From Ascarosepion bandense (lineage: Eukaryota; Mollusca; Cephalopoda; Sepiida; Sepiidae), in the NCBI GenBank assembly GCA_037127315.1, contig JBBBDQ010001293.1, forward strand, positions 702,001 through 766,000: a stretch of DNA of 64,000 bases. Reading direction: 5' to 3'. Positions 11,128 through 21,496 of the stretch are shown piece after piece (position 1 is the stretch's first letter; every line of letters begins with the position of its first letter). The notes beneath the pieces are model-generated. The model ran no database searches and was not told the DNA's origin. It was given only the letters and a program-made list of their open reading frames with translations. The translations under genes were made by a program, and so were the position numbers.

Positions 11128-11799
11128 GTGTGTCCGTTACCTATAGACTCTGAAACGGCTGAACCAATTTTCTTGAAAATTTACACAGTTGTACTATAAG
11201 CGTCTGCGAGTGTTCTTAGCTAGCTTTTGTGTCGAGGTACCCCAGATAAATATCGAAAATCGAAAATTGAAAAAATCATGTTATAGAAGGAGTCGTCCGA
11301 TTTTAATCAAATTTGATACACTCATAGATAAAGACATAAGAAACGATATTCAGAAGTCTGAAGTTTGCAGTTCTTACAATAGTGCAGAAAATCGATAATA
11401 TATATATTAAAGGCAAGATGTTTGTGTGTGTGTCTGTTTATCTGCCTGTATGTCTGTATTTTTTTTTTCAGCCATTTTATTTAATTTTTTGCTTCGGGTT
11501 TGGCTCTAAGTAGGTACAATTGTAGTTCTTAGTCTCAGCCATGATACCATTTACTCAGAGGACTTATTTTGCCTTCAAAATTTAGTTTACAACGAAAAAA
11601 CTAATTTGATATCGATACCAGGAAATCAAAATTTGACTTAAATCCATTCAGTTTTCTTTCAGTCTACGGTTTCGCTTTAACTGGAAACAACTATTGCTTT
11701 TAGTCTTTCATGCCAACGTCCAAAGAGTCTGAGCTCCAGGACCATGGATTAGTTTTAAAGCTTTCATTACACCCGAGCAACGCCGGGCTATACTGCTAG
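11049..11799 (+). mobile_element. Helitron-like non-autonomous element, copy 1
   Basis: The element begins TCTAAACTTATTTATAAAT after an A and ends with hairpin-forming CCCGAGCAACGCCGGG, eight bases, then CTAG at 11796-11799, followed by T. TC at the 5' end, a GC-rich hairpin just before CTRR and insertion between A and T are the hallmarks of Helitrons. The interior holds a GT microsatellite (about 11079-11125), the motif CTGAAACGGCTGAACCAATT and no Rep/helicase coding. Two further copies lie at 25518 and 55737 on the minus strand with the same ends. The class assignment is inferred from the ends. Confidence 0.72.
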
Positions 11800-11847
11800 T
11801 CTTCATTAAATTTGTTTCGACTCAGACCATTTGCCAATACATACAGC

Positions 11848-13985
11848 TCAAGCGGTGAGGCTGAAAATATCAATTAATAGGCAAGATTTTTTCTTTTGGT
11901 GTTTGATAATAATGTCCGGTTTATTTGCTTTAATTTTCCTGTCTATGTAGATGGTGCAGTCCCATAGAATACTGACATCTTCAGTTTCAGTTACCAATGC
12001 TTTGTGATACCAGTATTTGTTTACATACCTTCCAAAGTGTCTGTATATTGTTCGGTGTAAATACTGTGCCACCCTATTGTGATGATATATATATATTCAT
12101 TTGGGGCAAGTAGAGAACATACTCGGAATGAGAAAACGGGGAGCCGAGTTCGAATTCCAGTTGAATTCATTGCATTCACTTACGCGCAAATAACCTTGGG
12201 AAAGGTATTAATCCGTCTCTTCCTTCCAGTTATGTGTTAAATAACAGGACAGATTGGGTGCTATAGCCTTGGCTGGCAACCAGTCTACCGCAGAAAGCAA
12301 TGGCAACCTACTGCGGGATAATATTCTGCCCAGTCAGTCATGTCTCTTTCGAGACCTGATCGCCTAAGCGTGTTTCACGTATGGCAGTTAACTGACTGAC
12401 TGATAGAACATACTAAGATTAGATGGTTTATTGTTTTCTGTTATTTGTCAGGGAACCTGCATTTTCAATCTACTTTATTATGCATGTTAAAAGTCCTAAT
12501 GAAAAATCTCTGATCTTGTGCTGCAAGCATAGATTCTTCAGTTTAAGACATTAATCCAGATACTCGTTAGCCTTTGAGGAGTATTAATTGTATCAACATC
12601 GGTTTATTAGCATGTACTGTTATTGGCCATGCTGAGGTTTGTCTTGCCGGTTTTGATTCGTTTGTTCTAAAACTTTATCCCTGGCTTTTTTTATATTTTT
12701 TCTGCAACAGTTGGTTCTTGGGTTCTATTTAGTTTTCCGCTAGAGTTATTAAATGTAAACATTGTTTGTATTTTTTGCCTTCTTTCATTATTAAATCTTT
12801 TTGATATCTGTTTTCATTTTGTTTGACTAATTGTATCATCTAGACCTTTTTTGTTTATATGTATGATAGTAAGCCAATAGTTGTTGTCTTTTTTGTCAAT
12901 TCTAGCTGAATAACACCTTTTCCATCTTTTTATGTCTAGACGGTCTCAGTCAGCCTTTGGATGATGCATATTATGTTTAGAAAGAAGCTTTCTTGTTTTG
13001 AAACTATTCGTCTGATGTTATTTAGAGTCCAGTTTAAGGTGTTTAAACTGTATAAAACAGTGGAATGGCAAGGTTATTAATGGTCATAATTCTGTTCTGA
13101 GAATTAAATTCAGTTCTCAATATCTGTCTTGCCCTTCTGTATTGCTCTTTACTTATTATTTCTTTCATTTGCTTATGGTGAATCCTTTCACTCTCATTTA
13201 CGTCTAGGTACTTATTAGCATCTTCTTGCTCTAAATCTTTTATTGTTATAGACTAGTCTAAGCTTAAATAGGGTATTTGTTGTAGCAGTCCTTGTAAAAC
13301 TGTGTCTTTATCGGATCTATCTAAATTTAATGTCAATTTAGTGTCATCTCTGAAGCATCTTACTTTCTTTTAAACTATTTTTTAACAACATTCCGTTCTA
13401 TTAAATTGTCTGATTAATGCTATTAGTGATATACAAAATAGTTAGGAAGACAAAGAAACATCTTGGAATATTACTCTGTTGATGTTTATTTTACCAGTTC
13501 TAGTTGTATGAATAACGTAAAGTGTTATTTTTAACATCGACGGACATTGTTTGAAGAAGTTCATGACAACGTTGTATAATTTTAAAGACATTAAGATCCA
13601 AGAATGCGGTACAGTATCGAATGGTTTACAATAATCTATCCAGGCATTATTCAATTTTTTCTTTGCGTTGAAGCAGTTTTCCAAGATCATCCTATTAATA
13701 ATTAATTTGTTTTTACATCTGGAACAGCCACGTTTGCACCCTTTCGCTTAAGCGCTGTATATCCTCTTTCGAAGAAGAAATATGTTTTGTCAAAATAGAT
13801 GTCAATATTTTGTCAGTTGTGGGAACACTTGTAATTGGTCTGTAGTTTTTCGGGATATTTATGTCACCATTCTTGCGAGAAGAAAAATAATTCTTTTGGA
13901 TATGCATGCCAGAATTTTAGTAGGATTATTAGTCATTTCTTTGTCAGATGTATAACAGTCCACAGGTAATTCTGAAGTGAACCTT
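11848..13985 (-). pseudogene. LINE-E (R2/NeSL-like) copy, broken, split by a SINE
   Basis: Reading from the right on the minus strand: KNYRPITSVPTTDKILTSIL (RT block 1), then AWIDYCKPFDTVPHSWIL (block with the first catalytic Asp), a diverged middle, then the C-terminal part MAQYLHRTIYRHFGRYV, LVTETEDVSILWDCTIYIDR and KPDIIIKHQKKKSCLLIDI. The last segment is the restriction-like endonuclease core of R2-type LINEs. The copy matches the element at 48.3-49.95 kb along most of its length. Multiple frameshifts and stops are present, and a SINE-1 copy sits inside it at 12124-12403. The catalytic YMDD region near 13400 is degraded. Confidence 0.82.
12124..12403 (+). repeat. SINE-1, 5'-truncated, inserted in LINE-E
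   Basis: The copy starts within the tRNA-like head (CTCGGAATGAGAAAACGG) and runs to the CTGA tail. The host sequence is duplicated with a small indel: TAGAGAACATAC at 12111-12122 and TAGAACATACT at 12404-12414. LINE-E sequence continues on both sides. Confidence 0.88.
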
Positions 13986-14068
13986 TATATTTAATCTAAG
14001 GGGGGTATACTCTTCTCGTTCCGTTGCCGATATCTCCTTATATTTTAGTATAGTTCCTACTTTGAGCA

Positions 14069-14163
14069 TTGATTAATTATTGTTCGCAGGTTTCCAAAGA
14101 GTCCAATAAGGCATTGCTCAACTCAGAGATTGAACTCCTCATCACTATGTCACCAAATTCGCG
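14069..14163 (+). repeat. Short interspersed repeat, left part, interrupted by LINE-J
   Basis: GTTTCCAAAGAGTCCAATAA...GAACTCCTCATC..TATGTCACCAAATTC matches a second copy at 14755-14885. The right part (TTATTTAATCCACTAGATCA) resumes at about 14704-14735, after the LINE-J insertion. Its class is unknown; it may be a SINE. Confidence 0.6.
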
Positions 14164-14703
14164 AGCCAAACTGGCGACTCGACTGCAGCCACTTTCCCAT
14201 CGTCGAAATGTGGCCTCCCTCTGTCTCTTCTATAAATATCTTCATGGCTTCTGCTCGGATGAGCTTAAGTCACTGATGCCTCCTCAACAGGTGTTTACCC
14301 GTGCAACCAGACTGGCAACTGGGTCCCACCCATTCACAGTCAGGTTAGCCAAATGCAGACGACAATTCTACTCCTGCAGCTTCCTCTCTCGCACTTCCCG
14401 CCTGTGGAACTCACTCCCGTATTCTTGCTTTCCTGACGGCTACAACCTCCAGAAATTTAAATGCAAAGTTAATACTCATCTACTAACCACTGGACTCTAG
14501 CTCTCTCGCCTCCCCTGTATAACCTTCCCTTTCTCTCCACCTATGTATCTGTCATCGCACCTTCTTTCTCAGCTTTCCATTGTTCCTTTCTAACTAGCTT
14601 GTACTCCTCACTCTTTTCTAATTAATCTTTTTACGTTTTTGTAACCCCCTGCACATCAGTGGAGTTTCCGCCTTGCTCGGGGTGAAATGATTAAAAAAAA
14701 AAA
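14164..14703 (+). pseudogene. LINE-J 3' end, C-terminal coding plus 3' tail
   Basis: The coding part reads LATRLQPLSHRRNVASLCLF, YKYLHGFCSDELKSLM, TGSHPFTVRLAKCRRQFYS, RTSRLWNSLP and FKCKVNTHLLT, stopping near 14500. It is the C-terminal tail of a Jockey/CR1-superfamily LINE. A 3' UTR of about 200 bp ends with the family tail CCTGCACATCAGTGGAG...GGGGTGAAATGATTAAAA at 14703. The fragment is 5'-truncated, as is usual for LINE insertions, but its reading frame is uninterrupted. Confidence 0.88.
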
Positions 14704-14754
14704 CTTATTTAATCCACTAGATCATTGTCCCGTATGGGGGTGTTTTTTTTTAAT

Positions 14755-14885
14755 GCAGTAGTTATTGTTTGCCCGTTTACAAAAATTCCAAGGAGCACTA
14801 CCCAACCCATGGATTGAACTGGCAATCATTATGTCACCAAATTCATGAATCAAACATTTTAATCCACTAAGTCATTTCCTTGTAG
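14755..14885 (+). repeat. Second copy of the short interspersed repeat
   Basis: TTATTGTTTGCCCGTTTACA, GATTGAACTGGCAATCATTA, TGTCACCAAATTC and TTTTAATCCACTAAGTCATT parallel the copy broken by LINE-J just upstream. No coding capacity. Confidence 0.6.
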
Positions 14886-15942
14886 ATCGATATGCATATG
14901 AGCAAGACCGGAGAGTACAACGACGGAAATGTTGCTATATCATCAGCAGAGATTAGGACAATAGTCTGTAGTGAACAAAACAAGATTTTAGATTTAAAAT
15001 TCAAATTCTAAGCACTGACTCATTGATTTTGTTAGAATAAAAATAAAATTTACAAACTTTGCTCAGCACAATCGCAAAAGCGAATGCAAAACAAAACTCG
15101 TGAAATTTCACACCTTGATGCGAAATGTTTTTCGGTCAATAACAAACTAGGAAACATCTAAAAACAAAATTCATATAATCTTCAATTATCAAAAACAAAT
15201 TCTTTAACGGACCTCATCCGATGCGAAGTTTGTTCATGGTCCAATAGAAAGGAATCACATCCAGGAGTGAACTTACAAATGAACTTTTCAAGGCCCGCAA
15301 ATAAAATAAAAGACGGGCAAGTTCGGCTGTCACCAGAGAAGAAGACGAGCGTATGAACATTCCCTTGACAAACGTCAATCGATCGTTAATACCTCTTTCT
15401 TTCTCTCTCACCTCTTTCCTTTTCACCTTTCATCCGTATGCCTCTTCTTATAGATAATAAAGAAACGAAACCCTTCAAGACTGCGTGATTATATCAAAGA
15501 CATTTCTACCAAACAATAACGCTCATACATACATTGACACAAATTATTACAACTAACTCTTGATACTCTTAACTTCTTGCTACTGTTTCTCATTGAACAT
15601 TTAACTTCTACCAAGTCATGTTATTCTGTTCTATTAGTAAATTTCTATTAAAGCATACAAAAGATATACGTTTATTCTGCCACAAATCCACTTTCTGTTA
15701 AACCTTCTGATAATTCTGTTAATTTCAATGATATCTAATAAAACCCTAAGTTGTGGGGAGTGTCAGCTGTTTTTGTGAATTGGCCTTGTACCAGACATAG
15801 CTGACCGTTTCTACAGCTATAAATCTTACCCAGTATCGCAGATAAATTAGAAAGAAAGTAATAAATCATTATCTATTTTTTATTTTACCTAAAGTAGTGT
15901 GTCACCCATATTTGTTTATATTATATTGTCCTATATAATTAA
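14886..15942. other. No gene recognised
   Basis: About 1.05 kb, AT-rich, with a 70-residue minus-strand frame at 15214-15426 that I do not recognise. No repeat match within the window. Confidence 0.5.
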
Positions 15943-16175
15943 CGGGATTCGTTGCCGTCACTTCTATGCAAATATCCTTGGGAAAGTTATGAATGCATCG
16001 CTTCTCCCTCCAGCTAGGAGTTAAATATCATGACAGATTGGGTTCTATAGCCTAGGTTGGCAGCCAGTCTATCGAAGAAAATAATGTCAGTCTACTGCAG
16101 GAAAATCTTTTACCCAGTCAGTCATGTCTCTTTCAAGATATGATCGTCCAAGCATGTTTCACTTAACTGATTGAT
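15943..16175 (+). repeat. SINE-1, 5'-truncated and diverged
   Basis: It begins in the body (TTCGTTGCCGTCACTTCTAT) and continues through GACAGATTGGGTTCTATAG and TCATGTCTCTTTCAAGATA to CACTTAACTGATTGATA. The tRNA-like head is absent. Confidence 0.82.
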
Positions 16176-17039
16176 ATAATTAAGTATAGTCACTACCTGC
16201 ACATGTACGTGAAAAAATTAGAATTCCTTTTGGATTCATATATGAACAGCATGTTCTGCATTTCTGTTTCGTAAAGGTAATAGATCTTCCGACAGTTAGA
16301 TTCAATATCACTAATTCGTTCAGCTTGCTTTCTGACATTGAGTCTCAAAGAAAACCCTCAACGGAAGAAATAATGTCTTTCAATTAATTTATTTACATTT
16401 AAAGGGAAACGCAACGAAATCGAATTCTCTTAAGAAAATGAGTCAGGCTGGAGTGAAAAAGAAATATTTCTGTTCATTTATCCGCTTCTTCCGGCAAAAG
16501 AAAAGATTGACAAATATTAAATAAAAAGAGTAGAAAAAAAATTCGTAAAGGCGGCAACTGTAAACCAAATCTTTTTTTATAAACTCTTTTTCCTTTATCA
16601 ACAGACCTTTAGAAAATGATCTGAATAGGACGAGAAAAAACATCTTTTTTCTTTTTTTAAATCTATGGCGTTTTCAATCAATGTCTCTCAAAAAATAAAA
16701 GTTTCAAACTGATGCGGTACTCAACTAAGTGTTTTTTTTTCTTTCTTTTTTTTTGTTTTCTTCAGAGTTATTTCATTCATCCAATCTCTAAAGAAAAAGC
16801 TTTGCGAATGTTTGCTGAAAAGTTTTCAACTCAAGAAAGAAAAGATTAAAAAAAAGAAACCTGTTTGGTCATTTGGTCAGATTATTGTAAGCAGAGCTTT
16901 TCAGCACCAATATTAAAATTTCATTTTAAACTGACGTCCACATGGAATCCAGCTTGAAAATACCCAACAAAAAATAACGAACGAATGACAAATATTAACG
17001 AAGAATCCAGATTTTTTGAGAGCAGAAGACGGCAAAATT

Positions 17040-17080
<41 letters not shown>
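16176..17080. other. No gene recognised; AT-rich
   Basis: A- and T-rich DNA with a TA run at about 17045-17077. The 66-residue minus frame at 16443-16643 is low-complexity Phe/Lys text. Confidence 0.5.
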
Positions 17081-17961
17081 TAATGGTTGTTACAATGTTT
17101 TTATAAATTCATAGTATCACTACACAAAAATTTTCGCGTTTCGAAGCCAGCCCATTATGTTGTTGGCTTCATCTTCAGTTGGATTTGTTTTTTTGTTTTT
17201 TTTGGGGGGGGTTAGAGGGTTGGTCTGTATTTTGAGTTCTGTTGACCTTTTTAAGGTCTTAGGGTTAAGTGTTTGTTTGTGGCTGAGATCAGGATAGGTT
17301 AATCTATTTATCTTGTGAGGGTTTAGGCTGCTGGCGCCTTGTGTGTTGTTATTTGGTTTAGGGGTTGGTAGGTGTTGTTTTGTTTTGGGGTTGGTTTCTT
17401 CTTAATTTAATTTATGTTATTTTGTATTGGGGTGTGTGCATTTTTTTGTTTTTTATTTTTTTTGTTTTTTATCGTGAAAAAAAACAACACCTATTTTTTA
17501 TCGAGAAAAAAACAACACCTATTTTTCGCGATAAAAAACAAAAAAATAAAAAAAGCATACACCCCAATACAAAATAACATAAATTAAAGTAAGAAGAAAC
17601 CAACCCCAAAACAAAACAACACCTACCAACCCCTAAACCAAATAACAACACACAAGGCGCCAGCAGCCTAAACCCTCACAAGATAAATAGATTAACCTAT
17701 CCTGAACTCAGCCACAAACAAACACTTAACCCTAAGACCTTAAAAAGGTCAACAGAACTCAAAATACAGACCAACCCCTCTAACACCCCCCCCCCCAAAA
17801 AAAACAAATCCAACACAAATAAACGGGCTTTTCAACTAGATAATTCTCATTTCTAAAAAATCACCTGAAGATGAAGCCAACAACAGAATGGGCTGGCTTC
17901 GAAACGCGAAGATTTTTGTGTAGTGATACTATGAATTTATAAAACATTGTAACAACCATTA
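17081..17961. repeat. Large palindrome (inverted repeat), arms about 400 bp
   Basis: The left arm 17081-17473 (TAATGGTTGTTACAATG onward) is the reverse complement of the right arm 17529-17961 (ending CATTGTAACAACCATTA), with few mismatches. A centre of about 55 bp holds two copies of AAACAACACCTATTTTT. The right arm carries about 46 extra bases at roughly 17818-17864. Near each outer end is CTGAAGAT, a GAAGCC/GGCTTC stem, GAAACGCGAA: minus at 17131-17180 and plus at 17865-17908. The element may be a fold-back transposon or a head-to-head duplication. Open frames inside are repeat text. Confidence 0.92.
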
Positions 17962-18530
17962 CAGTATAACGCTCTACATTTGTATCGAGCACTCTTTATA
18001 AAAGTTAATGCATGAACAAAAGGTTAATATACCTACGAGTTCAACAACTTAGTTACAACACACACACACACACTCACTCTTTCTCTCTCTCTCTATATAT
18101 ATATATATAATTTTAATTGATGTACATATGTGTGTGTGTTTGTATAATAGGAGACATCTATTTTCCGAGTATTCAACTCATCTTATTACAGCAATTAAAA
18201 ACACAAACGTTACTACAATCGCAATAAAAAATCAAAACTTAGAGAAATCAATATTGTCTATGAATGCACTTGCTCACTTCGCGAATGTTTCTCAAAAAAT
18301 AATAACCAAAGCAATACTCATATATAAAACTTCTAAATTATCGTGCCGCTTAACATGCAATTTGCCTGATGCTAATTAAATTTGTAAATTTCAATAAAAT
18401 ATTTAAAACAAAATAATCATATATTTTGTAAAAGTGGGATATTTACCCTCCTAAAACGATTGAAAATAGATCATTTCCGTCATAGAAATTAATCTGATTT
18501 TCTCATCGTGTGCACTTTTTATTTTTATTT
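17962..18530. other. No gene recognised; CA, CT and TA runs
   Basis: Short CA (near 18056-18073), CT and TA runs lie around 18060-18110. The 83-residue frame at 18128-18379 is AT-rich and unrecognised. Confidence 0.5.
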
Positions 18531-18784
18531 TTTTAATCATATCCCCCCGAGCAAGGCGGTAACGCCACTGATGCACAGGGGGCTACATAAGAGTGAAAAG
18601 ATTGGAAAAGAGAAAGCCGAAAACCACACCCTAAACAGGGAACAAGGGATGAGCCTCTTCACCTGTTCAATAGACGTGGGTAGAGTGTGAACCGGGCGAT
18701 AGTTTATTCTATCTACTCCAATTGAAAAAAAAAAGAAAGAAAAAAGTGTAAAAAGATTGGAAAAGAGAAAGCCAGAAAGTACAT
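18531..18784 (-). repeat. LINE-J 3' tail with a 155-bp unit, minus strand
   Basis: On the minus strand the tail (GATTAAAA end at the left) is preceded by one complete unit (CAATTGGAGTAGATAGA, ACTCTACCCACGTCTATTGA, ATGAG-type text) and part of a second unit to about 18784. The same arrangement recurs at 29.8, 31.7 and 59.7 kb with different unit numbers. It is a 5'-truncated LINE 3' UTR. Confidence 0.75.
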
Positions 18785-18838
18785 CCTCTCTTTCAAGATA
18801 TGATCACCCAAGCGTGTATCATATATGGTACTTAACTT
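18785..18838 (+). repeat. SINE-1 3' fragment
   Basis: Only the last 54 bp or so are present (CTCTTTCAAGATATGATCAC to GGTACTTAACT), fused directly to the LINE-J unit on its left. Confidence 0.6.
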
Positions 18839-19599
18839 CCATAATTTTCACCAACAACCTTCCCAAGGTCATCAGTTCTCAACTTGGTATCTATATTTGT
18901 TTTCTATCTTTTATAAACATTTAATCCCAACAACACAATAATGCCACTAAAGCTCAAGAGTTACAGAGAGTGAGAGACTTTAGAAGAAGGAATCAGAAAC
19001 CCAATCATAAACAGGAAAGAAGGGGTGAATCTCTACTCTTGCTCAAAAGACCAGAGAGAAGGGTGAATCTGATACTGAAATATGAAAACTATTTGCTCCT
19101 GTGTTAATGGTAAGTTTGACGGAGTCAAATTAGCTACAAATCGACTTACAAAGAATGAGCGCTTCAAATTAAGGTTAAAAAGAATTTCCAAGACAGAAAG
19201 AAGAAAACAGCTTTACAAAAAAAAGTAAAAATTAAAAACTCTCCGACCCCCAAAAAATATCTCTACAACCCCCAACCCAAAACCCACTCCCCCAAAAAAA
19301 TGCTCTACACTGTCACTCCTCCAAAAACTGAAACACCCCTACTCTCACAAAAGAACAGCTCTTCAAATCACAGCAGTAAAAGACTTTAAAAAAATAAAAA
19401 TGAAAACTTTTTTAAAAATCAGTTTTAAAAATTCAGCTAAGAAAACAAGTGAGTATATCAAGATAAAAAAAACGTATGTCGTTAATGCCATAGATATTTA
19501 TATTGCCTTCAATAGAACCGCGGAATGAATGCATATGCATATCAGAGGCCATAGAATCCACATGCAATGCAGCAGTTAAAAAAGAAAAAAAACAAATTA
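18839..19599. other. No gene recognised; A- and C-rich
   Basis: Purine-rich and then C-rich tracts (around 19240-19330) without coding similarity. Confidence 0.5.
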
Positions 19600-19863
19600 G
19601 CTAGTCAGTTAAGTGACATTATGAGATACACACCTGGGTGATTACTTCTTTTTCAATCCATAACTGACTAGGCAAAAGATTTTCCCGCACCAGATTGCCA
19701 TTTATTTCTGCGGCAGACCGGCTACCAATGAAGGCCGGAAAATCCAATATGAATTCATGTGTTATTTACATGTGAGTAAATGCAATAAATTCAGCTGGAA
19801 TTAAAAGTCAGTTCTCCAACTTCTCATTCTGAGCTGGTATCCACTGCATCACAACGCACATCC
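19600..19863 (-). repeat. SINE-1, minus strand
   Basis: On the minus strand the head GGATGTGCGTTGTGATGCAG begins at 19863, the B-box region is degraded, and the element ends at AACTGACTAG near 19600. Confidence 0.82.
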
Positions 19864-20084
19864 AAATGAAGAATCTTCTTAGCCCATTCCCCGCCACCCC
19901 CGTGGAGCATCGACCATCAACAACCTCTCACCATCACACTTTGTTCTAGGGTAGTTCATTGTCATCAATACTTCTCCAAGTTATGTTTTTTACATCTAAG
20001 GGTGTTGACCCTATGCAAACTCCTCTATCCTCCAGTTGAGGTGGCATTTAAAAATTTTCACACAGTAATTAGCTAATTTTTACT

Positions 20085-20190
20085 GTGTTAGAGTGGTTGC
20101 CAACCAAGACTATAGAATCCGGTCTGTCTCATGTACCCACAGCTAGCGGGAGAAGATATGGATTCACATCTCAGATATTTTATCTTTAAC
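20085..20190 (-). repeat. Possible decayed SINE-1 fragment
   Basis: GTTGCCAACCAAGACTATAG and AATCCGGTCTGTC read, on the minus strand, like the SINE-1 body around GACAGATTGGGTTCTATAG and its following GGC.AACCAGTC. Only about 80 bp can be aligned by eye. Confidence 0.4.
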
Positions 20191-21319
20191 TCATCCCTTT
20201 GGATAAAACACTAAAGTTTACTTTCAATTTTTAGTTGCTATCTATTTTCAAGTAAGTTATTTGGTGGCATGAATATGGCTAATACATTTATTGATGAAAG
20301 GAGAGGATTTGTCTCATTTTTTTCCTTGGCACCATTCGAGATCTGCACGGGGCCCCATCCAGAATATTCTCTTAAAAAAACTCCTCAAAAATTATATTTA
20401 TTTTCATGTTTTAACAATTCCCGAGCCATCTTGAGACGTCAAAATCAATCTAATACATGTCAGCTTCAACTTTCAAAGAGTCTGAAGATTGTCTACTATC
20501 GATTGTGTTTAAATTCAGACAAAATTCAAAGATTTGAATGCTGACTGTTAAAACCGGTTAAACTTGGTGCAACTTCAGCTTCTTGTCTTTAAATTGAAGA
20601 TGTAAATGTCTACACAGTGTTTGTTATTGGCGATTTCACTTTAATTATTCTTTTAACTGTTTCATCCCAAACAAGGCAATATAGAGTTACTGAGAGCGTA
20701 AAAATATGTAAACAAAAACGATTATTAAGGAGAGAGAACAATAAAAGAACGGGGATTAAGAAGACCGAGGATAACGATTGACATTGCATTTGAAATTTTG
20801 AAGATCAAAGTTGGCTCAGAATTTGAATAAGTTATACAAATGAGAAGCGAAATTGAAGAAACTGTTGACATAGAACTTACGATTTCATATCACTGTTTCA
20901 ACGGTAAAATATTGATACATTGTTGTATATCTAGTACCGTGCTTAAATTCATGTCTCAGTATCCTAGAGGGTAGTAATATTTATTTTGTTTTAAGGCTAA
21001 AGGTGGAAAAAGATCAGAATGGGTGACAATCGAAGGCACCGATTTCACCATTGCAAAAACAAAATAAGAAGTAAATGTTTACCAATCTGATTTTTTCAAA
21101 ACTTGATGTGTTTTTCTGTCTATTATACCGAGCAAGAATTCATTGGATTTTGTCTTTTTCATTATTTTCTAATTTTCACCAGAAATGATTTCAAGCCAAA
21201 ACTGATTTTGACTTCAAAATACAGGAATTTGTTTTTCAAACAGATTCTTAAAAAAATTCAGATGATGATGATAGTCTTGATTGGCTAAGAAATTATTCAG
21301 GCTCGGTAGCAAAGGATCA
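20191..21319. other. No gene recognised
   Basis: Open frames at 20269-20544 and 21103-21288 lack recognisable motifs. AT-rich, with no repeat match within the window. Confidence 0.5.
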
Positions 21320-21470
21320 AGAACTAGCCACTTAACCCTAGCCCTAGCCCTAACTCTAGCCTTAAAGTTAGCTCTAGCGCTATCCTCTAAACCCTAGCCC
21401 TAACACTAAAAATAACGTTAACATTCGCCTTAAACACATTCCTACCTTAGTCTAAACTTTAGCTGTATCC
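21320..21470. repeat. Degenerate CCCTAR-type short tandem repeat
   Basis: ACCCTAGCCCTAGCCCTAAC, AAACCCTAGCCCTAACAC and nearby variants resemble a decayed telomere-like hexamer array, but the units are irregular. Confidence 0.5.
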
Positions 21471-21496
21471 CGAGTCGAAACTGCACTAAATTAGTA

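Noticed and set aside
17365..17651. Overlapping plus and minus frames in the palindrome centre
   Set aside because: Mirror images of each other caused by the inverted repeat, with low-complexity Phe/Lys text.
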